DNA of 64,000 nucleotides, taken from contig JALJCO010013696.1 in the NCBI GenBank assembly GCA_023101725.1, positions 343,501 through 407,500 on the forward strand. The letters run 5' to 3'. This document shows, piece by piece, positions 33,152 to 45,088 of this stretch. Below the pieces are notes generated by a model. It ran no database searches, was not told where the DNA came from, and saw only the letters and a program-made list of their open reading frames with translations. Origin of the DNA: Atherinomorus stipes. Lineage: Eukaryota > Chordata > Actinopteri > Atheriniformes > Atherinidae. Position numbers and translations under genes: made by a program. Numbering within the stretch: the stretch's first letter is position 1; each line of letters starts with the position of its first letter.

Positions 33152-36100
33152 AACATGTTTACAGAGGAATAAACATGTTACAGCAGAAATAAACATGTTA
33201 ACAGCAGATATTAACATGTTTACAGCAGAAATAAACATGTTAACAGCAGATATTAACATGTTTACAGCAGAAATAAACATGTTTACAGCAGGAATAAACA
33301 TGTTACAGCAGAAATAAACATGTTTACAGCAGGAATAAACATGTTACAGCAGAAATAAACATGTTTACAGCAGAAATAAACATGTGTACAGCAGATATTA
33401 ACATGTTTACAGCAGAAATAAACATGTTAACAGCAGATATTAACATGTTTACAGCAGAAATAAACATGTTTACAGCAGGAATAAACATGTTACAGCATAA
33501 ATAAACATGTTTACAGCAGGAATAAACATGTTACAGCAGAAATAAACATGTTTACAGCAGAAATAAACATGTGTACAGCAGATATTAACATGTTTACAGC
33601 AGAAATAAACATGTTAACAGCAGATATTAACATGTTTACAGCAGAAATAAACATGTTAACAGCAGAAATTAACATGTTAACAGCAGAAATAAGCATGTTT
33701 ACAGAGGAACAAACATGTTACAGCAGAAATAAACATGTTTACAGCAGGAATAAACATGTTATAGCAGAAATAAACATGTTTACAGCAGAAATAAACATGT
33801 TTAAAGAGGGATAAACATGTTAACAGCAGAAATTAACATGTTTACAGCGGAAATAAAAATATTTACAGCAGGAATAAACATGTTTACAGCAGAAATAAAC
33901 ATATTTACAACAGGAATAAACATGTTAACAGCAGATATAAACATGTTCACAGCAGGAAAAAACATTTACAGCAGATATAAACATGTTTACAGCAGGAATA
34001 AACATGTTTACAGCAGAAATAAACATGTTTAAAGAGGAATAACCATGATAACAGCAGAAATAAACATGTTCACAGCGGAAATAAAAATATTTACAGCAGG
34101 AATAAACATGTTTACAGCAGAAATAAACATATTTACAACAGGAATAAACATGTTAACAGCAGATATAAACATGTTCACAGCAGGAAAAAAACATTTACAG
34201 CAGATATAAACATGTTTACAGCAGGAATAAACATGTTATAGCAGAAATAAACATGTTTACAGCAGAAATAAACGTGTACAGTAGATATAAACATATTTAC
34301 AGCAGAAATAAACATGTTTAAAGAGGGATAAACATGTTAACAGCAGAAATTAACATGTTTACAGAGGAATAACCATGATAACAGCAGAAATAAACATGTT
34401 CACAGCGGAAATAAAAATATTTACAACAGGAATAAACATGTTTACAGCAGAAATAAACATTTTTACAACAGGAATAAACATGTTAACAGCAGATATAAAC
34501 ATGTTCACAGCAGATATAAACATATTTACAGCAGAAATAAACATATTTACAGCAGGAGTAAACATGTTTACAGCAGAAATAAACAAGTTTACAGCAGAAA
34601 TAGACATGTTTACAGAAGAATAAACATGTTAACAGCAGAAATAAACGTATTTACAGCAGGAATAAACATGTTTACAGCAGAAATAAACATATTTATAGCG
34701 GGAGTAAACATGTTTACAGCAGAAATAAACATGTTTACAGCAGATATAAACATGTATACAGCAGAAATAAACATATTTACAGCAGAAATAAACATATTTA
34801 CAGCAGATATAAACATGTTTACAGCAGAAATAAACATGTTTACAGCAGATATAAACATGTTTACAGCAGATATAAACATGTTTACAGCAGAAATAAACAT
34901 ATTTACAGCAGATATAAACATGTTTACAGCAGTTATAAACATATTTACAGCAGAAATAAACATATTTACAGCAGGAATAAACATGTTAACAGCAGATATA
35001 AACATGTTTACAGCAGAAATAAACATATTTACAACAGGAATAAACATATTAACAGCAGATATAAACATGTTCACAGCAGGAATAAACATATTTACAGCAG
35101 GAGTAAACATGTTTACAGCAGAAATAAACATGTTTACAGCAGGAAAAAAACATGATAACAGCAGAAATAAACAAGTTTACAGCAGAAATAAACATGTTTA
35201 CAGAAGAATAAACATGTTAACAGCAGAAATAAACGTATTTACAGCAGGAATAAACATGTTTACAGCAGAAATAAACATATTTATAGCAGGAGTAAACATG
35301 TTTACAGCAGAAATAAACATATTTACAGCAGATATAAACACGTTTACAGCAGAAATAAACATATTTACAGCAGATATAAACATGTTTACAGCAGATATAA
35401 ACATGTTTACAGCAGAAATAAACATATTTATAGCAGGAGTAAACATGTTTACAGCAGAAATTAACATGTTTACAGCAGATATTAACATGTTTACAGCAGA
35501 AATAAACATATTTACAGCAGATATAAACATGTTTACAGCAGATGTAAACATATTTACAGCAGAAATAAACATATTTACAGCAGGAATAAACATGTTAACA
35601 GCAGATATAAACATGTTTACAGCAGATATAAACATGTTTACAGCAGAAATAAACATATTTACAACAGGAATAAACATATTAACAGCAGATATAAACATGT
35701 TCACAGCAGGAATAAACATATTTACAGCAGGAGTAAACATGTTTACAGCAGAAATAAACATGTTAACAGCAGATATAAACATGGTAACAGCAGATATAAA
35801 CATGTTCACAGCAGAAATAAACATGTTTACAGCAGGAAAAAACATGATAACAGCAGAAATAAACAAGTTTACAGCAGGAATTAACATGTTTACAGAAGAA
35901 TAAACATGTTAACAGCAGAAATAAACGTATTTACAGCAGGAATAAACATGTTTACAGCAGAAATAAACATATTTATAGCAGGAGTAAACATGTTTACAGC
36001 AGAAATAAACATGTTTACAGCAGATATAAACACGTTTACAGCAGAAATAAACATATTTACAGCAGATATAAACATGTTTACAGCAGTTATAAACATGTTT

Positions 36101-39100
36101 ACAGCAGATATAAACATGTTTACAGCAGAAATAAACATATTTACAGCAGATATAAACATGTTTACAGCAGATATAAACATATTTACAGCAGAAATAAACA
36201 TGTTTACAGCAGATATAAACATCTTTACAGCAGATATAAACATATTTACAGCAGAAATAAACATATTTACAGCAGGAATAAACATGTTAACAGCAGATAT
36301 AGACATGTTTACAGCAGATATAAACATGTTTACAGCAGAAATAAACATATTTACAGCAGGAATAAACATGTTTACAGCAGAAATAAACATATTTACAGCA
36401 AGAATAAACATGTTTACAGCAGAAATAAACATATTTACAGCAGGAATAAACATGTTTACAGCAGAAATTAACATATTTACAGCAGAAATAAACATATTTA
36501 CAGCAAAAAGAAACATGTTTACAACAGAAATAAACATGTCTACAGAGTAAAAAAACATGTTTACAGCAGAAATAAACATGTTCACAGCGGAAATAAAAAT
36601 ATTTACAGCAGGAATAAACATGTTTACAGCAGAAATAAACATATTTACAACAGGAATAAACATGTTAACAGCAGAAATAAACATATTTACAGCAGAAATT
36701 AACATCGTTACAGCAGAAATAAACATGTCTACAGAGGAATAAACATGTTTACAGCAGAAAGAAACATATTTACAGCAGAAAGAAACATGTTTACAGCAGA
36801 AATAAACATGTCTACAGAGGAATAAACGTGTTTACAGCAGAAATAAACATATTTACAGCAGAAAGAAACATGTTTACAGCAGAAATAAACATGTCTACAG
36901 AGGAATAAACATGTTTACAGCAGAAATAAACATATTTACAGCAGATATAAACATATTTACAGCAGAAATAAACATATTTACAGCAGGAATAAACATGTTA
37001 ACAGCAGATATAAACATGTTTACAGCAGAAATAAACATATTTACAGCAGATATAAACATGTTTACAGCAGATATAAACATATTTACAGCAGAAATAAACA
37101 TGTTTACAGCAGATATAAACATGTTTACAGCAGATATAAACATCTTTACAGCAGATATAAACATATTTACAGCAGAAATAAACATATTTACAGCAGGAAT
37201 AAACATGTTAACAGCAGATATAGACATGTTTACAGCAGATATAAACATGTTTACAGCAGAAATAAACATATTTACAGCAGGAATAAACATGTTTACAGCA
37301 GAAATAAACATATTTACAGCAGAAATAAACATATTTACAGCAAAAAGAAACATGTTTACAACAGAAATAAACATGTCTACAGAGTAAAAAAACATGTTTA
37401 CAGCAGAAATAAACATGTTCACAGCGGAAATAAAAATATTTACAGCAGGAATAAACATATTTACAGCAGAAATAAACATATTTACAGCAGGAATAAACAT
37501 GTTAACAGCAGATATAAACATGTTTACAGCAGAAATAAACATATTTACAACAGGAATAAACATATTAACAGCAGATATAAACATGTTCACAGCAGGAATA
37601 AACATATTTACAGCAGGAGTAAACATGTTTACAGCAGAAATAAACATGTTTACAGCAGGAAAAAAACATGATAACAGCAGAAATAAACAAGTTTACAGCA
37701 GAAATAAACATGTTTACAGAAGAATAAACATGTTAACAGCAGAAATAAACGTATTTACAGCAGGAATAAACATGTTTACAGCAGAAAGAAACATATTTAC
37801 AGCAGAAAGAAACATGTTTACAGCAGAAATAAACATGTTTACAGCAGAAAGAAACATATTTACAGCAGAAAGAAACATGTTTACAGCAGAAATAAACATG
37901 TATACAGAGGAATAAACATGTTTACAGCAGAAATAAACATATTTACAGCAGAAAGAAACATATTTACAGCAGAAAGAAACATGTTTACAGCAGAAATAAA
38001 CATGTCTACAGAGTAAAAAAACATGTTTACAGCAGAAATAAACATATTTACAGCAGAAATAAACATATTTACAGCAGAAAGAAACATGTTTACAGCAGAA
38101 ATAAACATGTCTACAGAGGAATAAACATGTTTACAGCAGAAATAAACATATTTACAGCAGAAAGAAACATGTTTACAGCAGGAATAAACATGTTAACAGC
38201 AGATATAGACATGTTTACAGCAGATATAAACATGTTTACAGCAGAAATAAACATATTTACAGCAGGAGTAAACATGTTTACAGCAGAAATAAACATATTT
38301 ACAGCAAGAATAAACATGTTTACAGCAGAAATAAACATATTTACAGCAGGAATAAACATGTTTACAGCAGAAATTAACATATTTACAGCAGAAATAAACA
38401 TATTTACAGCAAAAAGAAACATGTTTACAACAGAAATAAACATGTCTACAGAGTAAAAAAACATGTTTACAGCAGAAATAAACATGTTCACAGCGGAAAT
38501 AAAAATATTTACAGCAGGAATAAACATGTTTACAGCAGAAATAAACATATTTACAACAGGAATAAACATGTTAACAGCAGAAATAAACATATTTACAGCA
38601 GAAATTAACATTGTTACAGCAGAAATAAACATGTCTACAGAGGAATAAACATGTTTACAGCAGAAATAAACATATTTACAGCAGAAAGAAACATGTTTAC
38701 AGCAGAAATAAACATGTCTACAGAGGAATAAACATGTTTACAGCAGAAATAAACATATTTACAGCAGAAATAAACATATTTACAGCAGAAAGAAACATGT
38801 TTACAGCAGAAATAAACATGTCTACAGAGTAAAAAAACATGTTTACAGCAGAAATAAACATATTTACAGCAGAAATAAACATATTTACAGCAGAAAGAAA
38901 CATGTTTACAGCAGAAATAAACATGTCTACAGAGGAATAAACATGTTTACAGCAGAAATAAACATATTTACAGCAGAAAGAAACATGTTTACAGCAGAAA
39001 TAAACATGTCTACAGAGGAATAAACATGTCTACAGAGGAATAAACATGTTTACAGCAGAAATAAACATATTTACAGCAGAAATAAACATATTTACAGCAG

Positions 39101-39222
39101 GAATAAACATGTTTACAGCAGAAATAAACATATTTACAGCAGGAACAAACATGTTTACAGCAGAAATAAACATGTTTACAGCAGGAATAAACATGTTTAC
39201 AGCAGGAATAAACATGTTTGCA
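33152..39222. repeat. 21-bp satellite (ACATGTTTACAGCAGAAATA)
   Basis: About 6.1 kb of a 21-base unit with AAA/GAT/GGA and TTT/TTA/ATT substitutions. The 21-base period equals seven codons and leaves long open frames on both strands (up to 425 codons plus, 278 codons minus) of the form MFTAEIN or MFISAVN; unit indels break them and no start context, signal or domain supports translation. Larger duplicated blocks exist: the segment ending near 36742 recurs about 1.9 kb later ending near 38648, and the 35140-35300 block recurs near 37660-37760. Confidence 0.95.
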
Positions 39223-39260
39223 GATGACACACGTGACACAGCTAGATGGCGATGGTGGGA

Positions 39261-39276
39261 CACGCCCCCTGGCGTC
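39261..39276 (-). promoter_or_regulatory. CTCF-like motif, minus orientation
   Basis: The complement reads GACGCCAGGGGGCGTG, close to the CCACCAGGGGGCGC form of the CTCF core. Weaker than the motifs at 24721 and 25662. Confidence 0.35.
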
Positions 39277-39429
39277 ACTCTCCTGTATCAGTTGAGAGCG
39301 GATAGGACGTCCGTGTGTCTCCAGTCTCATGCAGACGTGTTGGCTGAGGCCCGTGGACGGTGTCCCTGCAGCTCTACTGGACTGAGGTCTTTCCCCCGGC
39401 TCTATGAAGGCCAGTAGTTTCAGCAGTGG

Positions 39430-39446
39430 AGCTGTAGGTGGCGCCG
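39430..39446 (+). promoter_or_regulatory. CTCF-like motif, plus orientation
   Basis: AGCTGTAGGTGGCGCCG contains the AGGTGGCGC core of many CTCF sites. The upstream half is weaker. Confidence 0.3.
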
Positions 39447-40129
39447 TTTCTCCAACCAGTGGCAGTCAGGAGGAAAATAAACAGTTGAAATTGATCATCA
39501 GTGCTGGTGTTAATCTGTTTTTCAGAGTTTGATGTTGCTGAAACCAGACTAGAGACAGGTTTAAGGTGTGGTGTAGATGCTGAAGATGATGGAGGACATG
39601 TGTGTTCAGGAGTGATTGTTGGCGTGGTTTTATCCCGGCAGATAGGAAGCGATAATGTTTATCCTTTTCCTAAGAATCATTTCTGACACTGGGATCTGGT
39701 CTTGGAGGTTCAAGATGAACCTGATTATTCTCTGTTTAGTCTGAGGGTGTCTGTTGGAGAGTTTTTCTGCAGGAAGGGAGCAGAACTGTGAAAGATGACA
39801 GTCCAGTAACCCGGGTCACTGTCATAGAGAGAGATACTCTTAAACAGCTGAATTCAGGCTGATAGAAGACGGTTGGTGACGGATTATGGCTTTTCTATAA
39901 CAGCAAGCATGAGATTTTATCTTATAATTGTTTTATTGTTATCCATAATGACTGTGAGAGAAATTCTGACTAACTAGATCATAAGCAGCCGCCTTGACTC
40001 AGTTTAATTGATTTGAATTTAACTACAGAATCCAACCCCAGCTCCAAAAACATCCATCAATCCCAGTAAAACATAAAAATACCATTTGATGGAGAATATG
40101 AGCTGATTCTGAATCTGACTCTGGAAAAC

Positions 40130-40866
40130 TAGTTCCAGGGTGATGTTTACCATCGTGTAGTAACACGTCTGTAAAAGTAGTTCCAGGGTGATGTTTACCA
40201 TCGTGTAGTAACACGTCTGTAAAAGTAGTTCCAGGGTGATGTTTACCATCGTGTAGTAACACGTCTGTAAAAAGTAGTTCCAGGGTGATGTTTAAAATCG
40301 TGTAGTAACACGTCTGTAAAAGTAGTTCCAGGGTGATGTTTACCATCGTGTAGTAACACGTCTGTAAAAGTAGTTCCGGGGTGATGTTTACCATCGTGTA
40401 GTAACGCTTCTGTAAAAAGTAGTTCCGGGGTGATGTTTACCATCGTGTAGTATCATGTCTGTAAAAAGTAGTTCCAAGGTGATGTTTACCATTGTGTAGT
40501 AACACGTCTGTAAAAAGTAGTTCCAGGGTGATGTTTACCATCGTGTAGTAACGCTTCTGTAAAAAGTAGTTCCAGGGTGATGTTTACCATCGTGTAGTAT
40601 CATGTCTGTAAAAAGTAGTTCCAGGGTGATGTTTACCATCGTGTAGTAACACGTCTGTAAAAAGTAGTTCCAGGGTGATGTTTACCATCGTGTAGTATCA
40701 TGTCTGTAAAAAGTAGTTCCAGGGTGATGTTTACCATCGTGTAGTAACACGTCTGTAAAAAGTAGTTCCAGGGTGATGTTTACCATCGTGTAGTAACACA
40801 TCTGTAAAAAGTAGTTCCAGGGTGATGTTTACTATCGTGTAGTAACACGTCTGTAAAAAGTAGTTT
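40130..40866. repeat. 48-49-bp minisatellite next to exon 3
   Basis: About fifteen units beginning AGTTCCAGGGTGATGTTTAC and containing TAGTAACACGTCTGTAAAAA, with A-run length variation and CACGTC/CATGTC/GCTTC variants. It stops about 50 bp before the exon-3 acceptor. Confidence 0.95.
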
Positions 40867-40914
40867 GGGCGTGATGTGTCCTCACCGTCCTGTCTGTCTG
40901 TCCTCCGTCCTCAG

Positions 40915-41594
40915 ACCACTCCATGGCAGCGAAGTCAGGAGGCTGTTTCCCCGGCGACGCCTCAGTGATGTTGGAGGGCGGCGCTCTGAAGGCCGTGGGT
41001 GACCTGCGTGCCGGTGATCGGGTCCTGGCTTCATCGGGCAGCGATGGCGGGGGGGACCTGGTGTTCAGTGACGTCCTGACCTTCTTGGACCGGGACCCGA
41101 GCACCCTCAGACTCTTCTACACCCTGCAGACTGAAGCCGGGCAGCGGCTCTCGCTCACCGCCGCCCACCTGCTCTTTGTGGGGGAGGGGAACTGCTCAGA
41201 CGGGGGGGCGTTGGCCCGCCACACCCTTAGGACCGTGTACGCCGGCAGCGCCCGGCCGGGACAGTGCGTGCTGGTGTCAGCGGGCAACGTGGGACGTCTG
41301 TCCCGGATCAGCCGGGTCAGCGTGAGGATGGGGAGGGGGGCGTTCGCTCCGCTGACCCGGCAGGGGACGCTGGTGGTGGACGGGGTGCTGGCGTCCTGCT
41401 ACGCCGTGCTGGACCAGCACCGGCTGGCCCACTGGGCCTTCGCCCCCCTCCGGCTGATGCACAACTGGACTGGGAGCGCTGGGGGCCACGGTGATGGGGT
41501 GCACTGGTACTCGCAGCTCTTACTGTGGCTGGGGAGGAAGCTGCTGGACTCAGACAGACTCCACCCGCTGGGGGTGGCCCCGGACCACAGCTAG
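40915..41594 (+). CDS. ihhb: Hedgehog gene, exon 3 (cleavage site and Hint/SRR autoprocessing domain)
   Basis: Encodes residues 188-413 and a TAG stop. Residue 188 is completed across the intron (G|AC, Asp). SDHSMAAKSGG leads to Gly197-Cys198-Phe199, the autocleavage point; the mature cholesterol-modified ligand would be residues 24-197. The Hint domain keeps nucleophile Cys198, the TAAH box (Thr269 to His272), an FLDRD segment (Asp246) likely equivalent to the conserved catalytic Asp, and the late Cys349 in ASCYAV. The C-terminus has GVHWYSQLLLWLG and LHPLGV, typical of vertebrate hedgehogs. Acceptor CCTCCGTCCTCAG fits well. Total length 413 resembles IHH. This domain has no long low-complexity insert of the kind found in mammalian SHH. 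Intact throughout. Confidence 0.96.
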
Positions 41595-41820
41595 ACCCAG
41601 AGCAGACCTCCTGCTGAGACGTTGGTGGAACCGGTCCATGAAAGTCCTGCAGTTCACGTTCAGCAGTTTATGAAGCAGGTTCAAAGTTCACCAGTTCTTA
41701 CTTTCACTGGTTTTTGAGACGGGTCCATTTAAAACCACATTTCTACATGACCTCTGAGATTTCTGTCACCATGTGTAAACATACAGAAACCACAGGATTT
41801 TACTTTGGCTGCACGTAATA
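41595..41820 (+). other. Hedgehog 3' UTR, proximal part
   Basis: Only about 226 bp separate the stop from the Tc1 element. No AATAAA is visible here, so the native polyadenylation site is either a variant signal or lies in or beyond the transposon (AATAAA occurs at 43978-43983, just past its right end). Confidence 0.5.
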
Positions 41821-42183
41821 TACAGATGTGTGAAAAAGTGTTTCCTTCTTCCTGATTTCTTACTTTTCTGCATGTTTGACACACTTAAATGTTTTAGATC
41901 ATCAAACAAATTTAAATATGAGACAAAGATAACACAAGTAAACACAAAATGCAGTTTTAGATGAAGATTTGTATTAGTAAGGGGGGGGAAATCCAAACCT
42001 CCATGGGCCTGTGTGAAAAAGTGTTTGCCCCCCCTGTTAAGACATAAATGAACTGTGGTTTATCATCTTTGGAAAGCTGAGAAGGCCTGATTACTGCCAC
42101 ACCTGTTCTCCATCAGAAATCACTTAAATAGGACCTGCCTGACAAAGTGAAGTAGACCAAAAGATCCTCCAAAGCTAGACATC

Positions 42184-43745
42184 ATGCTGCCATCCAAAGA
42201 AATTCAGGAACAAATGAGAAACAAAGTCATTGAGATCTATCAGTCTGGAAAAGGTTCCAAAGCCATTTCTAAAGCTTTGGGACTCCAGAGAACCACAGTG
42301 AGAACCATTATCCACAAATGGTGAAAACATGGAACAGTGGTGAACCTTCCCAGGAGGGGCCGGCCGACCAAAATGACCCCAAGAGCACAGCGACGACTCA
42401 TCCAAGAGGTCACAAAAGACCCCAGAACAACATCCAAAGAACTGCAGGCCTCACTTGCCTCAATGAAGGTCAGTGTTCATGACTCCCCCATCAGAAAGAG
42501 ACTGGGGGGCAAAAATTAACCTGATTTACATCATCTGGGTGCGTTCAACAAGTACACGCGGGGGCGTTCCCTTTCCTCACGCACTCCATCTGAGTAAGGC
42601 GACAGTTATAGGTGATTTCGTCTGGTTAGAGAATAATAGGAGCCAATCACTAATCGCGGGTGGGACTTTTGAAGGATGGGCGGCGTTTTGGCCGGAGGTT
42701 TTCTTTGCACATTCGACAAAAGTCGTTCACAGACTGTACACCGCTCGTACTAGCTGTCGCCGCCGCCGCCATGTTGTTTGACTGAAGCTTTTTGAGCTTG
42801 ATAACATGTTTTGATAACTCGATCCTCTATGCGTGGTGGCTCTGGTGTCGCTCTGAGTTGCGTCACGGGTTGCGTCATTCGGTTCAACGTGAGTGGCTGA
42901 AGTAGCGTGTCAGTCAAGATGACGGACAGATCTTCTATCCAATCACATGCAAGAGTTTTAGAAAAAAAAGACTAATTTGAAATGACATCGGGTTAACTCC
43001 CTCCCCAGATGGTATTGCAAATACCAGGTGGCGGGAGTCAGGTTAGGCAAAAATGGCTGCATGGCAGAGTTCCAAGACCAAAACCACTGCTGAGCAAAAA
43101 GAACATAAAGGCTCGTCTCAGTTTAGCCAGAAAGCATCTTGATGATCCCCAAGACTTTTGGGAAAATACTCTGTGGACTGACGAGACAAAAGTGTAACTT
43201 TCTGGAAGGTGGAGGTCCCATTACATCTGGCGTAAAAGTAACACGGCATTTCAGAAAAGGAACATCATAGCAACAGGAAAATATGGTGGTGGTAGTGTGA
43301 TGGTCTGGGGCTGTTTTGCTGCTTCAGGACCTGGAAGACTTGCTGTGGTAAATGGAACCATGAATTCTGCTTCTACCAAAAAATCCTGAAGGAGAATGTC
43401 CGGCCATCTGTTGGTGACCTCAAGCTGAAGCGCACTTGGGTTCTGCAGCAGAACAATGATCCAGAACACACCAGCAAGTCCACCTCTGAATGGCTTAAGA
43501 ACAACAACATGAAGACTTTGGAGTGGCCTAGTCAAAGTCCCCACCTGAATCCCATTGAGATGCTGTGGCATGACCTTAAAAAGGCGGTTCATGCTGGAAA
43601 AGCCTCCAATGTGGCTGAATTACAACAATTCTGCAAAGATGAGTGGAACAAAATTCCTCCACAGCGCTGTAGAAGACTCACTGCCAGTTATCACAAACGC
43701 TTGATGCAGTTGTTGCTGCTAAGGTGGAACAACCAGTTATTAGGT
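42184..43745 (+). pseudogene. Tc1-type transposase pseudogene
   Basis: Starts MLPSKEIQEQMRNKVIEIY with a helix-turn-helix (GSKAISKALGLQRTTVRTII) and the GRPTKMTPRAQRRLI second DNA-binding part, then, after the insertion, KPLLSKKNIKARL, DDPQDFWENTLWTDETKV and EWPSQSPHLNPIEMLWHDLK of the DDE catalytic domain. WTDE and NPIE mark two of the acidic positions. Breaks: an in-frame TGA after HKW near 42322 (likely a CGA change), the 529-bp insertion at 42517-43045, a TAA where the family has Glu near 43195, and later frameshifts. It cannot make transposase but its ends might still be mobilised. Confidence 0.9.
42517..43045. mobile_element. 529-bp nested insertion inside the Tc1 transposase
   Basis: Bounded by the duplicated word GGCAAAAAT (42508-42516 and 43046-43054), which occurs once in an uninterrupted transposase. 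The ends TAACCTGA and TCAGGTTA are inverted repeats of 8 bases. No coding region recognised. A short-ended DNA element or MITE with an 8-9-bp target duplication is the natural reading; hAT-like or Mutator-like are both possible. Confidence 0.85.
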
Positions 43746-43965
43746 TTAGGGGAAGATCACTTTTTCACACAGGGACATGGAGGTTTGGATTTCCCCCCCT
43801 TAATAATAAAAACCTTCATTTAAAAACTGCATTTTATGTTTACTTGTGTTATCTTTGTCTAATATTTACATTTGTTTGATGATCTGAAACATTTAAGTGT
43901 GACAAACATGCAAAAAAAAAAAAAAGAAATCAGGAGGAAGGAAACCCTTTTTCACACAACTTTGA

Positions 43966-44422
43966 TTTTTCCTCTTGAATAAATTCCTTTTTAGTGTTTA
44001 CACGGTTAGAAGTAGAGACGTGAAGAGTTTTAATTGATTTAAGTGGATATTCCCCGTTTATTTAACTGAAAACCATCAGATTTAAAGGATAATAAAAAGA
44101 AAAGGTATAGATGACAGAATATGATGAATATGGACGTGAGCTGCAGCTAATGCTCCAACATGCATGAAAACAAACTTCTCTCTGTTCTAAAGATGACACG
44201 TGAAGCGTCCATTCCACCGTCAGCTGGAGGAGGATGAAGAGCAACTGGAAGGACTTCAGTCTGAGAGGAAATGATAGATTATATTTAAGTTTATTGTTTG
44301 TTTACAGAAGATCGAGTCATTTTTGTGCAGTTCTTGTTACATAAAGATTTATTTTTGAAATTAAATTATATGGAAATAAGAAGTTCATCTTGTCATCATG
44401 TGTTTGTCTGAAAGGTTTGACG
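43966..44422 (+). other. Hedgehog-BIN1 intergenic sequence
   Basis: AT-rich unique sequence. An AATAAA at 43978-43983 might serve hedgehog. No other signal. Confidence 0.45.
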
Positions 44423-45036
44423 TAGGAATACACAAAATTGGAATTTTGGCCGATATCTGATATTTTAAAACTCATTTGGCCAATAACCGATATCGATACC
44501 GATATTAAAGCTGAAAAAAATAAGCAGTCATTGCAAATGGCAGTTTTGTTATCCGTTTGTGACACTTTGAAAAATAAGGATGGGAAAGAATATCAATACA
44601 CTAAAATGTTGCGATATTTTCACATGCCAATATCAAATCGATATTTCAAAATGTGGCATCAATCTATTTTACTTACAAAATCTCACGAGATTTCATGAAT
44701 TCTCGCAAGATTTCGTAACAGAACGATGAAATATCCCAAGATTTTGTTAGTAAAATAGATTGAAACCCCGTTTTTAAATGTCAATATGATATCAGCATAT
44801 GTAAATATTGCGATATTTCAATATCAATATTTTTTCCCACCTCTAGTCTTTAGAAGTTTTAAGGTCTGTAAAAAAGAAGTCTTTGAAGTAGAAAAAGTTT
44901 TTTTAAAATTTAGAAACAGCGGGCTGATCAGTTAAATATCGGTTAAATATCGGTGGGGTGGCAGATGTCCGATACTCAGTTTAAAGGCCGATATAGGCCG
45001 ATACCAATAGGGGGCCGATTATATGGTGCATCCCTA
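44423..45036. mobile_element. hAT-like MITE
   Basis: Left end TAGGAATACACAAAATTGGA and right end ATGGTGCATCCCTA are decayed inverted repeats of the TAGGGATGCACC type common among fish hAT derivatives. Next to both ends are GGCCGATATC/GGCCGATATAGG strings. A clear 8-bp target duplication is not visible. A second element is nested in its middle. Confidence 0.65.
44573..44846. mobile_element. Foldback MITE nested in the hAT-like element
   Basis: Left end GGATGGGAAAGAATATCAAT is matched by the reverse complement of AATATTTTTTCCCACCTCTAG at the right. Inner arms also pair (ATCAATCTATTTTACTTAC with GTTAGTAAAATAGATTGAA). The ends resemble TAGAGGTGGGAAAAA-type MITEs. Boundaries are approximate. Confidence 0.6.
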
Positions 45037-45088
45037 GGCGGACACGGAGAAATGAACGACCCAAAGAGACAAAGACTAAATAAAGACC

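Larger units (their letters stand above)
39223..40129 (+). other. Intron 2, unassigned stretch
   Basis: Unique sequence with two CTCF-like cores (39261-39276 minus, 39430-39446 plus). No gene recognised. Confidence 0.4.
41821..43965 (+). mobile_element. Tc1/mariner element (IR/DR-type ends), defective
   Basis: Inverted ends of about 200 bases: the left end starts CAGATGTGTGAAAAAGTGTTT with an inner GTGTGAAAAAGTGTTTGCCC near 42014; the right end mirrors both (CTTTTTCACACAGGGACATGG near 43760 and CCCTTTTTCACACAACTT to 43965). TA lies at the left edge. Internal strings such as ATGTTTTAGATCATCAAACAA and AGATAACACAAGTAAACA are shared by both ends. It carries a dead transposase and a 529-bp nested insertion. 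Confidence 0.9.

Noticed and set aside
34626..35903. 425-codon open frame of MFTAEIN-type repeats
   Set aside because: Produced by the 21-base satellite period. The opposite strand is equally open, and there is no splice, start or domain evidence.
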